Shown: positions 18,229-26,023 of the stretch, piece after piece
How the letters are laid out: each line of letters begins with the position of its first letter
Position numbering within the stretch: the first letter of the stretch is position 1
Assembly: GCA_041397765.1 (NCBI GenBank)
Contig: JAWKWA010000025.1
Span: 1 to 64,000, forward strand
Origin: JAWKWA01 sp041397765
GTDB taxonomy: Bacteria > Pseudomonadota > Alphaproteobacteria > Rhizobiales > Hyphomicrobiaceae
Length of the DNA stretch: 64,000 nucleotides
Reading direction: 5' to 3'
The notes under the pieces: model-generated
What the model was told of the DNA's origin: nothing
What the model saw: only the letters and a program-made list of their open reading frames with translations
The model's database searches: none
Translations under genes and position numbers: made by a program

Positions 18229-19224
18229 ATGAGCCAAGCTGAGGGCAAGCCGAATTTCGCCGTGATCGGCGTCGCCGGTTTCGTCGCGCCGCGCCATCTG
18301 CGCGCCATCCGCGACGTCGGCGGCACGCTGAAGGCGGCGATGGACCCGTCCGATTCCGTCGGGGTGATGGATTCCTACTTTCCCGACGCGCGCTTCTTCG
18401 TCGAGTTCGAGCGCTTCGACCGGCATATCGACACGCTCCGGCGGCGCGGCGAACCGATCGACTATGTCAGCATCTGCTCGCCCAACTATCTGCACGACGC
18501 GCATGTGCGCTTCGCGCTCAGGGCCGGCGCCGACGCGATCTGCGAAAAGCCGCTCGTGCTCAATCCCTGGAACATCGACGGCCTCCAGGAGATCGAGCGC
18601 TCGACCGGCAAGCGCGTCAACACCATCCTGCAGCTTCGGCTCCATCCCTCGATCATCGCGCTGCGCGACATGGTGAAGGCGAGCGATCCGAAGAAGATCT
18701 TCGACATCGACCTCACCTACATCACCTCGCGCGGCGGCTGGTATTATGTCTCCTGGAAGGGCGACGAGGCGAAGTCGGGCGGCATCGCCACCAATATCGG
18801 CGTCCACTTCTACGACATGCTGGCCTTCGTGTTCGGGCCGGTGAAGACCAATGTCGTCAATCATCGGGCGGTCGATTGCGCGGCGGGCTATCTCGAATAC
18901 GAGCGCGCCCGCGTGCGCTGGTTCCTGTCGATCAACCGGCGCGACCTGCCGGCCAACCGCAAGCCCGGCCAGACAACCTTCCGCTCGATCACCATGGATG
19001 GTCAGGAGATCGAGTTCTCGGAAGGGTTCACCGATCTCCACACCATCAGCTACAAGGAGATCGTCGCCGGCCGCGGCTTCTCGCTCGAGGAGGCGCGCCA
19101 GGCGGTCGAGGTGGTGTCGCAGATCCGCGCCGCTCCGGTCGAGCCGACACGTGGCGAGCCCCATCCCTTCCTCAAAGGAGTGCTCGACAGTGGCGAGCGA
19201 TACCGCAAAGGCTGGCCTGTCTGA
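18229..19224 (+). CDS. wbpB: WbpB/WlbA-type UDP-GlcNAc(A) 3-dehydrogenase (Gfo/Idh/MocA)
   Basis: A 331-aa oxidoreductase. The Rossmann fold starts NFAVIGVAGFVAPRHLRAI; SICSPNYLHDAHVRFALRAGADAICEKPL carries the Glu-Lys-Pro motif, and SGGIATNIGVHFYDMLAFVFG is the signature of WlbA/WbpB proteins that oxidise UDP-N-acetylglucosaminuronate at C3. The next gene encodes the matching N-acetyltransferase WbpD, overlapping by 35 bp. The product pathway leads to UDP-2,3-diacetamido-2,3-dideoxy-glucuronate or mannuronate for O-antigen or exopolysaccharide. The aminotransferase WbpE and glycosyltransferases are not present here. The ATG at 18229 gives the family-standard N-terminus. Confidence 0.88.
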   Translation: MSQAEGKPNFAVIGVAGFVAPRHLRAIRDVGGTLKAAMDPSDSVGVMDSYFPDARFFVEFERFDRHIDTLRRRGEPIDYVSICSPNYLHDAHVRFALRAGADAICEKPLVLNPWNIDGLQEIERSTGKRVNTILQLRLHPSIIALRDMVKASDPKKIFDIDLTYITSRGGWYYVSWKGDEAKSGGIATNIGVHFYDMLAFVFGPVKTNVVNHRAVDCAAGYLEYERARVRWFLSINRRDLPANRKPGQTTFRSITMDGQEIEFSEGFTDLHTISYKEIVAGRGFSLEEARQAVEVVSQIRAAPVEPTRGEPHPFLKGVLDSGERYRKGWPV

Positions 19225-19789
19225 GGGCGTCGTCGTTCACGAGAGCGCCTATGTCGACCAGCCGACGCGGATCGGCGAGGGCACGCGCATCTGGCATTTC
19301 AGCCACATCCTCAAGGATTGCGACATCGGCCGCGACTGCACGATCGGGCAGAACGTCATGATCGGGCCGTCGGTCAAGGTCGGCGACCGCTGCAAGATCC
19401 AGAACAACGTCTCGCTCTACAGGGGCGTCGAACTCGCGGACGGCGTGTTCTGCGGGCCGTCCTGCGTGTTCACCAATGTCAACAATCCGCGCGCCGAGAT
19501 CGAGCGCAAGGACGAGTTCCGCCTGACCAAGGTCGGGCGCGGGGCGACGATCGGCGCCAATGCGACGATCGTCTGCGGGCATGATCTCGGCGAGTACTGC
19601 TTCATCGCGGCGGGGGCGGTCGTGACCGGCGAGGTGCCGGCCTTCGCGCTGATGGCGGGGGTACCGGCGCGTCGGATCGGCTGGATGAGCCGGGCGGGCG
19701 TCAAGCTCGGGCCCGATCTCGTCTGCCCCGCCGACGGCAGCCGCTACCGCGAGACGGCGGACGGCCGGCTGGAATTGATCGAGGGGTGA
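19190..19789 (+). CDS. wbpD: WbpD/WlbB-type UDP-amino-sugar N-acetyltransferase
   Basis: A 199-aa left-handed beta-helix acyltransferase with hexapeptide repeats: RIGEGTRIWHFSHILKDCDIG, CTIGQNVMIGPSVKVGDRC, KIQNNVSLYRGVEL, then CGPSCVFTNVNNPRAEI, followed by ATIGANATIVCGHDLGEYC. It acetylates the 3-amino group of the UDP-uronate sugar made after WbpB and an aminotransferase. The GTG start at 19190 has AAAGGAG about 10 nt upstream and overlaps the end of wbpB by 35 bp, implying tight coupling. It has a C-terminal extension of about 20 residues with one Cys. Confidence 0.88.
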   Translation: MASDTAKAGLSEGVVVHESAYVDQPTRIGEGTRIWHFSHILKDCDIGRDCTIGQNVMIGPSVKVGDRCKIQNNVSLYRGVELADGVFCGPSCVFTNVNNPRAEIERKDEFRLTKVGRGATIGANATIVCGHDLGEYCFIAAGAVVTGEVPAFALMAGVPARRIGWMSRAGVKLGPDLVCPADGSRYRETADGRLELIEG

Positions 19790-19796
19790 GGTCGTC

Positions 19797-20162
19797 TCAC
19801 CTCAGCCGCACGGTGCGGTCGTCGGGGCGGAGTGCGGCGACGACGGCGTCGACCTCGGTGCGCTCGAGGAGGCCGAGGCGCTCGATCAGCCGCTCGGCGG
19901 CAATCGCCCAGTTGAGATAATAGGCGCGGCCGAGCCGCTCGCGCTCGTTGCGCTGGACCTCCTCCACGAAGACCGCGTTGAAGTCGGCCCAGGGAAAGCG
20001 GCCCTGGCGGTTCATTTCGACGACGATGGCGAAGATGCGCGCCTCCCAGGGCTCGGCGAAGACCTGGGCGCCCTCGGGCTGGCCGATGCCGGGGATCTCC
20101 GGCAGGCGGTCGGAGCGGACGGGGGCCGGGCAGGCGGGGACGTCCCCGCGCGACGCGGTCAT
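19797..20162 (-). CDS. nitrile hydratase accessory protein (P14K-like activator)
   Basis: A 121-aa small protein homologous to the C-terminal half of the nitrile hydratase beta subunit (FAEPWEARIFAIVVEMNRQGRFPWADF, YYLNWAIAAERLIERLGLL). In cobalt nitrile hydratases such proteins act as self-subunit-swapping metallochaperones that load Co into the alpha subunit. The ATG overlaps the beta-subunit stop (ATGA), making alpha-beta-activator the canonical order for the cobalt type. Confidence 0.88.
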   Translation of the reverse strand: MTASRGDVPACPAPVRSDRLPEIPGIGQPEGAQVFAEPWEARIFAIVVEMNRQGRFPWADFNAVFVEEVQRNERERLGRAYYLNWAIAAERLIERLGLLERTEVDAVVAALRPDDRTVRLR

Positions 20163-20830
20163 GGTGCGGGCTCCAGATAGCTGTCCCACAGATCGAGCGA
20201 GAGCGTGTCGCCGGCGCGGGCCTCATCGCCCCATAGCTCCTCGGCGGAGAAGACCACCGTGTAAAGCGCCTCGGGCCGCTCGATGCCGACGGCATTGCGG
20301 TCGGCGACGAGGAAGCGGCCAGCGATCCGCTCGATGGTGCCGGTGCGATCGCGCGCATAGCGCGGCAGGCGGTTGTGGCCGTCCGGCATCGTCGATCTCG
20401 TGCGGACGCGCTCGCCTCGACCGAAACGCATGGGGGCGTCGGTGGCGTCGGGCCGCTCCTGCGAGGCGCCCGCCCAGATGGCGGCGATGACCAGGCCGGG
20501 GCCGACCGGCTTGCCGACGCTATCGGTGGGCGATGGGGTCGATGCCGGTTCGCCGGCAAGCTCCGCCTCGGTCAGGAGACCGCGCGCCTCGAGGATGCGC
20601 GTCACCGAGAACAGCCATTTCTCGTAATAGCTCGACGACAGATAGCGTGCGGGCGGCATGGCCTCGATGCCGGGGCGGAACTGGTCGTCGCCGAAGCCGA
20701 CGGCGAAGGGGGCGGCGCTCGCCAGCGCGAACATGCGCCGTTCCCAGTCCGCGTGAAACACCGGCTCGTTCTCCTCCGGCGTCACGCGGCCGAAACCGTG
20801 CATGCCGCCGAGATCGTGCATGCCGTCCAT
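20159..20830 (-). CDS. nthB: nitrile hydratase beta subunit
   Basis: A 223-aa protein beginning MDGMHDLGGMHGFG, the standard beta-subunit N-terminus, with YYEKWLFSVTRILEARGL in the helical region and a C-terminal SH3-like barrel (FGRGERVRTRS, LPRYARDRTGTIERIAG, YTVVFSAEELWG). Together with the alpha subunit it hydrates nitriles to amides. The ATG at 20830 has GGAGGA 8-9 nt upstream; the GTG at 20839 is too close to that site. The gene lies 15 bp after the alpha-subunit stop. Confidence 0.92.
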   Translation of the reverse strand: MDGMHDLGGMHGFGRVTPEENEPVFHADWERRMFALASAAPFAVGFGDDQFRPGIEAMPPARYLSSSYYEKWLFSVTRILEARGLLTEAELAGEPASTPSPTDSVGKPVGPGLVIAAIWAGASQERPDATDAPMRFGRGERVRTRSTMPDGHNRLPRYARDRTGTIERIAGRFLVADRNAVGIERPEALYTVVFSAEELWGDEARAGDTLSLDLWDSYLEPAP

Positions 20831-20845
20831 TGGCGGCACTCCTCC

Positions 20846-21467
20846 TCAGACCAGCGCCGTGCCAATCATGCCGTTGCGGGTGACGATCGCGGCGAGCTGG
20901 TCGGCGTTCCAGCCATCCGTTCCGGCCGGCCGCTCGGGCAGCACCATGTAGCGCAGGTCGGCGTTCGAGATCCCAGACGCGGATGCGCTTGCCCTCCGGC
21001 AGCGTCACGCCGAAATCGGCGAGCACGGCGCGCGGCTCGCGCACGGCGCGGGCGCGGTAGGCTTCGCTCTTGTACCAGACGGGCGGCAAGCCGAGCACTG
21101 GCCAGGGGTAGCAGGAGCACAAAGTGCAGACGACCATGTTGTGGGTGTCGGGCGTGTTCTCGCACACCACCATGTGCTCGCCCTGGAGGCCCGCATAGCC
21201 GAGCTCGCCGATGGCGGCGGTGGCGTTCGCGAGGAGCCGTGCCTTGTAGTCCGGCTCGCTCCAGGCCCGGGCGACGACGGCGGCGCCATTGCGCGGACCG
21301 ATCCGTGTCTCATAGGCCTCGACGAAGACATCGAGCGCGGCCGGGTCGACGATGCCTTTCTCGACCAGCACGCGCTCGAGCGCCTTGACGCGGAGCGCGA
21401 TGCCCTCCTCCTCGGCATCGTGGTGGTGATCATGGTCGTGGTGATCGTGGTCGTGGTGACCGCCCAT
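20846..21467 (-). pseudogene. nthA: nitrile hydratase alpha subunit (Co-type), one frameshift as read
   Basis: The first ~165 residues are intact, including a His/Asp-rich N-terminus (residues 4-17) and the metal-binding CTLCSC at residues 114-119. The Thr in that motif marks the cobalt type; iron enzymes have Ser. After RIRVWD one extra base near 20966-20973 breaks the frame. Removing it gives SNADLRYMVLPERPAG ... VTRNGMIGTALV and a stop at 20846, exactly the family C-terminus. With the single base removed the gene is 207 codons, the normal length. As the accessory and beta genes are intact, a sequencing error is the likelier cause. A complete enzyme would hydrate nitriles to amides in the cytoplasm. 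Confidence 0.85.
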
Positions 21468-21592
21468 CTCGAGCTCCTCAGCCGCCGCTCCGGTTGCGCC
21501 TCGCGGCGCCGGTATTCCCTCGGAGCTTAGGCGGTGAAGCCTTCCCCGCCAAGCCGCCGGTGGCGCGTGTCGACCGGCCTTGTGCTCGCGCC

Positions 21593-22660
21593 TCAACCGG
21601 CCGTGCGCACGGCCGCGACGAGATCGGCGATGTCGGCGGGAAGCGCGCTTTCGAAGTGCATCGCGCGGCCGGTCACGGGATGCTCGAAGCCGAGCACGGC
21701 GGCATGAAGCGCCTGGCGGCCGAGGGCATCGAGCGCGGTCCTGACACCGGCCGGGAGCCGGCGGGCGCTGGCGGCAAAACCCGTCGCATAGGTCGGGTCG
21801 CCGAGCAGGGGATGACCGATCGAGGTCATGTGCACGCGGATCTGGTGGGTGCGGCCGGTCTCGAGCGTCAGGCGGACGAGGCTGGCGAGCGCCTTTCCCT
21901 CCGGCCCCTCGAAGGTCTCGACGACCTCGTAGCGGGTCGCCGCGGGCCGGCCGCCCTCGCGCACCACGGCGATCCGCGTGCGGTTCGAGGCCTTGCGGCC
22001 GAGCGCGGCCTCGATGCGCCCGACACGGCGCTCCGGCGCGCCGAACACCACCGCCAGATAGGCGCGCTCGAGCCGTCCGTCCTCGCCATGGGCGGCGAAC
22101 TGCTCGGACAGTCCCTGATGCGCCCGGTCGGTCTTGGCCGCGACGAGAAGGCCGGAGGTGTCCTTGTCGAGCCGGTGGACGATGCCCGGCCGGCGCACGC
22201 CGCCGATGCCGGAGAGGCTGTCGCCGCAATGGGCGATGAGCGCGTTGACGAGGGTGCCGGCGGCATGACCGGCGGCCGGATGGACGACGAGGCCGGCAGG
22301 CTTGTCGATCACGATCAGATGGCGGTCCTCGTGGACGACGGCGAGCGGGATCGCCTCGGGCGCGGGCGTGGCCGCAACCGCTGGCGGCAGCGAGATCGTG
22401 AAGCTCTCGCCCGGTTTGACCCGGTATCCGGGGTCTTCTATCGTGCCGGCCGGTCCGGCCACCTCGCCCGAGCGGACCAGCGCCTGGATGCGCGATCGCG
22501 ACAGGTCGGGGAGGCGCTGGGCGAGGAAGCGGTCGAGGCGCAGGCCGGCATCGGCGGGAGCGGCCGTGGCGCTGCGTCCGGCCGGTCCGGCAAGCCCATC
22601 CCGGCCGCCTTCCGCCTCTGTTCCCTCGTCATGCGATGCTGGAGACACGCTCTTGTCCAT
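21593..22660 (-). CDS. rluD: RluA-family 23S rRNA pseudouridine synthase (RluD)
   Basis: About 355 aa. An N-terminal S4 domain (LRLDRFLAQRLPDLSRSRIQALVRSG) precedes the catalytic domain with HRLDKDTSGLLV, whose Asp is the nucleophile, VVHEDRHLIVIDKPAGLVVHPA, and TGRTHQIRVHMTSIGHPLLGDPTY. RluD modifies helix 69 of 23S rRNA. The start at 22660 is preceded by GAAGGCGG; an upstream ATG at 22702 is possible but would overlap the divergent gene more deeply. The first ~45 residues are a Ser/Gly/Ala-rich extension. Confidence 0.9.
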   Translation of the reverse strand: MDKSVSPASHDEGTEAEGGRDGLAGPAGRSATAAPADAGLRLDRFLAQRLPDLSRSRIQALVRSGEVAGPAGTIEDPGYRVKPGESFTISLPPAVAATPAPEAIPLAVVHEDRHLIVIDKPAGLVVHPAAGHAAGTLVNALIAHCGDSLSGIGGVRRPGIVHRLDKDTSGLLVAAKTDRAHQGLSEQFAAHGEDGRLERAYLAVVFGAPERRVGRIEAALGRKASNRTRIAVVREGGRPAATRYEVVETFEGPEGKALASLVRLTLETGRTHQIRVHMTSIGHPLLGDPTYATGFAASARRLPAGVRTALDALGRQALHAAVLGFEHPVTGRAMHFESALPADIADLVAAVRTAG

Positions 22661-23084
22661 CGATCCGCCTTCACCGGGCGACCACCCCGTCACGTCGTTC
22701 ACGCCCCGTCAAGAGCGCATCCTGAAGATCGCCGTCGTGGTGATGGGGATCATGCTGGTGGTCGGCTTCCTCGTCATCGTCGCGACCATCGTCTCGCGGG
22801 CGAGCCGGATGGGCCAGAAGGGCGAGGCGCGCGAGCGGGCGGGCGATCATGTCCGCGGCGGCGGGGCGGCGACGTCCGAGGAGGTGAAGGCGCTGCTCGC
22901 GCCCGGGGCGCCGTTCGGCACGCTCCCCGTTCCCCATGGTGCGCGGGTGGTGTCGGCGACGCTCTCCGGCGACCGGCTGGTGCTCGTGGTCGAGGACCGG
23001 GGCGGATCGAGCGTCATGATCGTCGATCAGCGGACCATGCAGCCGGTCGGCGCGCTGAGGCTGCAGGGCGAGGCGGCGCGCTGA
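22653..23084 (+). CDS. small membrane-anchored protein (DUF6476-like)
   Basis: A 143-aa protein read from a TTG start, with GGAGA 8-9 nt upstream. One transmembrane helix (ILKIAVVVMGIMLVVGFLVIVATIV, residues ~24-48) is followed by a soluble domain with LPVPHGARVVSATLSGDRLVLVVED and VDQRTMQPVGALRL. This arrangement matches a conserved alphaproteobacterial family that usually lies next to rluD, as here, divergently. No function is known. The two starts overlap by 8 bp, so the genes share a promoter region. Confidence 0.7.
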   Translation: MSIDPPSPGDHPVTSFTPRQERILKIAVVVMGIMLVVGFLVIVATIVSRASRMGQKGEARERAGDHVRGGGAATSEEVKALLAPGAPFGTLPVPHGARVVSATLSGDRLVLVVEDRGGSSVMIVDQRTMQPVGALRLQGEAAR

Positions 23085-23208
23085 CGGGGCCGGTCCCCGA
23101 CGGACTCCCCGGGGCCCGGGTTGGACGTCGCAGCCGATCCGGCGGGCGCTGTCGTTTCCGTGCTTGATCGGGACGGCCGAACAGAGTATCGAATGCCGTC
23201 CGCGATAC

Positions 23209-23283
23209 GCCCCGCTCGTCTAGCGGTTAGGACGCCAGCCTCTCACGTTGGAAACAGGGGTTCGATTCCCCTGCGGGGCGCCA
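23209..23283 (+). tRNA. tRNA-Glu (anticodon CTC)
   Basis: A full cloverleaf can be drawn: acceptor arms GCCCCGC/GCGGGGC, D-arm TCGTCTAGCGGTTAGGA, anticodon stem CCAGC/GTTGG with loop CTCTCAC giving anticodon CTC, T-arm AGGGGTTCGATTCCCCT, discriminator G and an encoded CCA at 23281-23283. Confidence 0.95.
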
Positions 23284-23351
23284 TTATCTGTCTGACGCGC
23301 CGAAGGCGCTCCGACGGAGCGGGCTGTTCGCCCGGCGCCGCTTGGGTGTTG

Positions 23352-23419
23352 GAACGCTTCCGCGTTCGGTGGGCGCTTGAACGCTTCGCGTTCGGTGGGC
23401 GCTTGAACGCTTCGCGTTC
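23352..23419. repeat. three tandem copies of a small palindrome
   Basis: GAACGCTTCGCGTTC, a 6-bp stem with a 3-nt loop, occurs at 23379-23393 and 23405-23419, and with one extra C at 23352-23367. The period is 26-27 bp and the spacer is GGTGGGCGCTT. Confidence 0.85.
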
Positions 23420-23629
23420 GGTCAGGGCTGGTCTCACGCCGATGCTCGCCTGCGCTCGCCGGCTCCGACGGGGCAGGCTCTGCTGATGCCCGTCGATTTC
23501 GACACACAGATCGTGGTCTCTTCGCTGTTTGCCGGTGTGCGGTGAGGCGGGGCATGGATTGCGTCCGGCCGGCTTTGTGCCCATGATCGCGGCACGGTGG
23601 GCCGCAGCGGTTTGCGCCCCCGGAGCGTC

Positions 23630-23667
23630 CCCCGATGTCAGTGCCGGGCCCCGATGTCAGTGCCGGG
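23630..23667. repeat. 19-bp perfect tandem duplication
   Basis: The 19-bp unit at 23630-23648 is repeated exactly at 23649-23667, 20 bp before the phosphatase start. It may have moved the promoter or 5' leader of that gene. Confidence 0.85.
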
Positions 23668-23686
23668 CAGCGCCCGAATGGGGCCG

Positions 23687-24424
23687 ATGGAGACCTGCAA
23701 CTTCATGCCAAGCGTGCCCGACGGCGAGCGTATCTATGCGATCGGCGATCTGCACGGCCGTGACGACCTGCTCGCGCGGATGCTCGCGCGCATCGCGACC
23801 GATGACGCGGGACGGGCGGCGGTCGATGTCCGGCGGATCATCCTGATCGGCGACTATGTCGATCGCGGGCCGAGCTCTTTCGGCGTGATCGAGCGCCTCA
23901 CCCGCCATTGGCCCGACGGCTTCACGCCGACCTTTCTCAAGGGCAATCACGAGGTGATGATGATCGACGCGATCGACGAGGTCGACCGCGATGCGATGCT
24001 GCTGTGGCTTCTGAACGGCGGTCAATCGACGATCGATTCCTACCAGGCGGCGGCGGATGCGGCGGCGGGCGAGCCGATGCCGATGCGCGGCGAGATGCCG
24101 ATGCCCCGGCATCACTGGCAGTTCCTGATGGGCCTGCAACTCAAGGCGGTGCATGGCGACTACATGTTCGTCCATGCCGGCATCCGGCCGGGCGTGCCGG
24201 TCGAGGAGCAGGTCGAACGCGACCTCGTATGGATACGCGAGCCGTTCCTCTCCCATTCGGGCTTGCTCGACAAGATCGTCGTGCACGGCCATACGCCGGT
24301 CGACCGGCCGGATGTGCGGCGGCACCGGATCGGCATCGACACGGGAGCGGTGTTCAGCGGACGGCTGACGGCGCTTCGCCTGGAAGGCACGACGCGAGAG
24401 TTCATCGAGGTCGAGGCCGATTGA
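23687..24424 (+). CDS. PPP-family metallophosphatase (serine/threonine phosphatase-like)
   Basis: A 245-aa calcineurin-like phosphoesterase with all PPP signatures in order: GDLHGRDDLL, GDYVDRGPSS, LKGNHEVMM, VHAGIRPG and VHGHTPVDRP. These residues bind the two catalytic metals. Relatives act as protein phosphatases or diadenosine tetraphosphatases; the bacterial type without extra domains often dephosphorylates Ser/Thr. Start candidates are ATG 23678, 23687 and 23705; all give a complete domain. It stands alone, tail to tail with the coiled-coil gene. Confidence 0.85.
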   Translation: METCNFMPSVPDGERIYAIGDLHGRDDLLARMLARIATDDAGRAAVDVRRIILIGDYVDRGPSSFGVIERLTRHWPDGFTPTFLKGNHEVMMIDAIDEVDRDAMLLWLLNGGQSTIDSYQAAADAAAGEPMPMRGEMPMPRHHWQFLMGLQLKAVHGDYMFVHAGIRPGVPVEEQVERDLVWIREPFLSHSGLLDKIVVHGHTPVDRPDVRRHRIGIDTGAVFSGRLTALRLEGTTREFIEVEAD

Positions 24425-24466
24425 CCTTCGGCCCATCGCGGGCGCCACTCGGAGCGACGTCGGGCG

Positions 24467-25921
24467 TCAGGTCTCCTCGTAGCTGCGCAGACGGTCGAGA
24501 AGCTTGCCGCGCTTGTCGGCCGCCTCGTCGGATGCGGGAGCGGCATCCTTGCCGCCATCGCCGGACTCGAAGCGGGCCTCGAGAGTGCGCTGGAGCTCGC
24601 GGGCGCGCGCGGAGCTGCCTGCACCGTCCTCGGGGGCACGCAGCGCGGCGATCGGCGAAGCGGCCGGCACGGCGGGCTCGACCGGGCCCTGGCCGAAGCG
24701 TTCGCCAAGGCTCTTCGGGCGGCCGCCTGCGGCGACGGCGGTCGAGCGCGGCACCGCATGCGAGCGGGTGCCGAAGCGGCGCATCTCGTCCATGAACTGG
24801 GCGGCCTGGCGGGCAGCCCGCTCGTTGGAGGCGGCGAGCTCGGCACGCAGCCGCGAGATGATCTGCTGCTCGCGATCGACCTCGGCGGACATGCGGTCGA
24901 GCTTGGCCTTGAGGAAGGCCTTCGACTCCTTCACGGCGAGCTTGCTGTCACCGATGGCTGCCTGCTGGGCGAGGTCGAGCTCGGCCTTCAGCCGCTCGAT
25001 CTCGGCCGCCTGATCGCGGATCGTCGCCTCGGCGGTGGTGAGCTTGGCGGCCACCGCCTCGCGCTCGTGATCGCGTGCCGTGGCGGCGAGCGTGGTCTCG
25101 GAGGCCATGCCGCCGGCCGCGCCCATGGTTTCGCGCAGACGGCGCAGCTCGGCCGCCTGCTCGGCGAGACGGCCGCGCAATACGGAGATGTCGCCCTCGC
25201 CTTCGGCCTTCCCACCCATCGCCAGCGCGCGGCCACCGCTCAGCTCGCGCTGCAGGCGATCGATGAGGCCGGCCTGCTCGCGGCTCTGCGAGCGGAGCTG
25301 CTCGAGCTCGTTGCGCAGCGCGTATTCCGCCTCGGCGCCGATCTCCGAGCCACGGCGACGCTCGCGGGACTGGAAATCGGAGAGGAAGCCCTGCAGGCGC
25401 TCGACCTCGCTGCCGAGCTGGGCATTCATGGCCCGCGCCTCCTCGAGGGCCGCGGTCTGGCGGCTGGCGTCGTGGACCAGGTCGTTGATCTCCTGGTCGC
25501 GGGCCCGCAGCAGCTTGCGCGCCTCCTCGAGCCGTCCCTCGAGCTTGGGCAGGCGATCATTGACGGTCTGCTCGAGCACGCCGCGGGCATTGCGGTTCTC
25601 GTCGAGATCGTCGCCGAGCTCGCCGACGCGCTTCTCCAGCCGCGTGACCTCGGCGGTGCGGCGGTTGATCTCGATGAGCTGGCGATGGGCGGCGAGCTTG
25701 GACTGCTCGATCTCCTTCTCGAGCTGGTGCACCCGCACCGCATATTCGGCCCGCAACAGGTCCTTGTCGGCGCGCATCTCAGCCTCCGTCAGAGGCATGG
25801 AGCGGCGAATACGCTCATTGGTCAGCCGCACGGCGCGGGCCCAGAAGGCCGGGGCGACGATGAGCACGATGAGGCCGGCGCAAAGAAAGCCGAGCGCGAC
25901 GAGCATGACCGTCTCGATCAT
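24467..25921 (-). CDS. membrane-anchored coiled-coil protein of unknown function
   Basis: A 484-aa protein with a single N-terminal transmembrane helix (VMLVALGFLCAGLIVLIVAPAFWA, residues ~5-28). Some 350 residues of nearly continuous coiled coil rich in Glu, Arg, Leu and Ala heptads follow (for example LEKEIEQSKLAAHRQL, LERVGELGDDL-like segments), then a disordered C-terminal tail of about 100 residues. The architecture resembles cell-envelope tethers or scaffolds. I do not recognise a named family; similar proteins occur in Hyphomicrobiales. It lies 102 bp upstream of nothing on its own strand except eipA, which is also on the minus strand and may share transcription. Confidence 0.75.
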   Translation of the reverse strand: MIETVMLVALGFLCAGLIVLIVAPAFWARAVRLTNERIRRSMPLTEAEMRADKDLLRAEYAVRVHQLEKEIEQSKLAAHRQLIEINRRTAEVTRLEKRVGELGDDLDENRNARGVLEQTVNDRLPKLEGRLEEARKLLRARDQEINDLVHDASRQTAALEEARAMNAQLGSEVERLQGFLSDFQSRERRRGSEIGAEAEYALRNELEQLRSQSREQAGLIDRLQRELSGGRALAMGGKAEGEGDISVLRGRLAEQAAELRRLRETMGAAGGMASETTLAATARDHEREAVAAKLTTAEATIRDQAAEIERLKAELDLAQQAAIGDSKLAVKESKAFLKAKLDRMSAEVDREQQIISRLRAELAASNERAARQAAQFMDEMRRFGTRSHAVPRSTAVAAGGRPKSLGERFGQGPVEPAVPAASPIAALRAPEDGAGSSARARELQRTLEARFESGDGGKDAAPASDEAADKRGKLLDRLRSYEET

Positions 25922-26023
25922 CCGCGGCGGGCCTCCCTGCGGTCACAATGCCGGCTGTCCGGCGTGCGGCGTCTATCGACCGGACTGTCACCGGTCGGGG
26001 TGCCGACCGGACGACGCCGCTCG

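Larger units (their letters stand above)
23284..23686. other. non-coding region after tRNA-Glu with hairpin repeats
   Basis: About 400 bp with no convincing gene. It holds several hairpin-forming repeats (23352-23419) and a 19-bp tandem duplication (23630-23667). A compact hairpin GCTCCGACGGAGC about 25 nt after the tRNA could terminate its transcript. There is no integrase or second tRNA fragment to suggest an island. Confidence 0.5.

Noticed and set aside
23209..24424. Genomic island at tRNA-Glu
   Set aside because: There is no integrase, no repeated tRNA end and the following genes look native.
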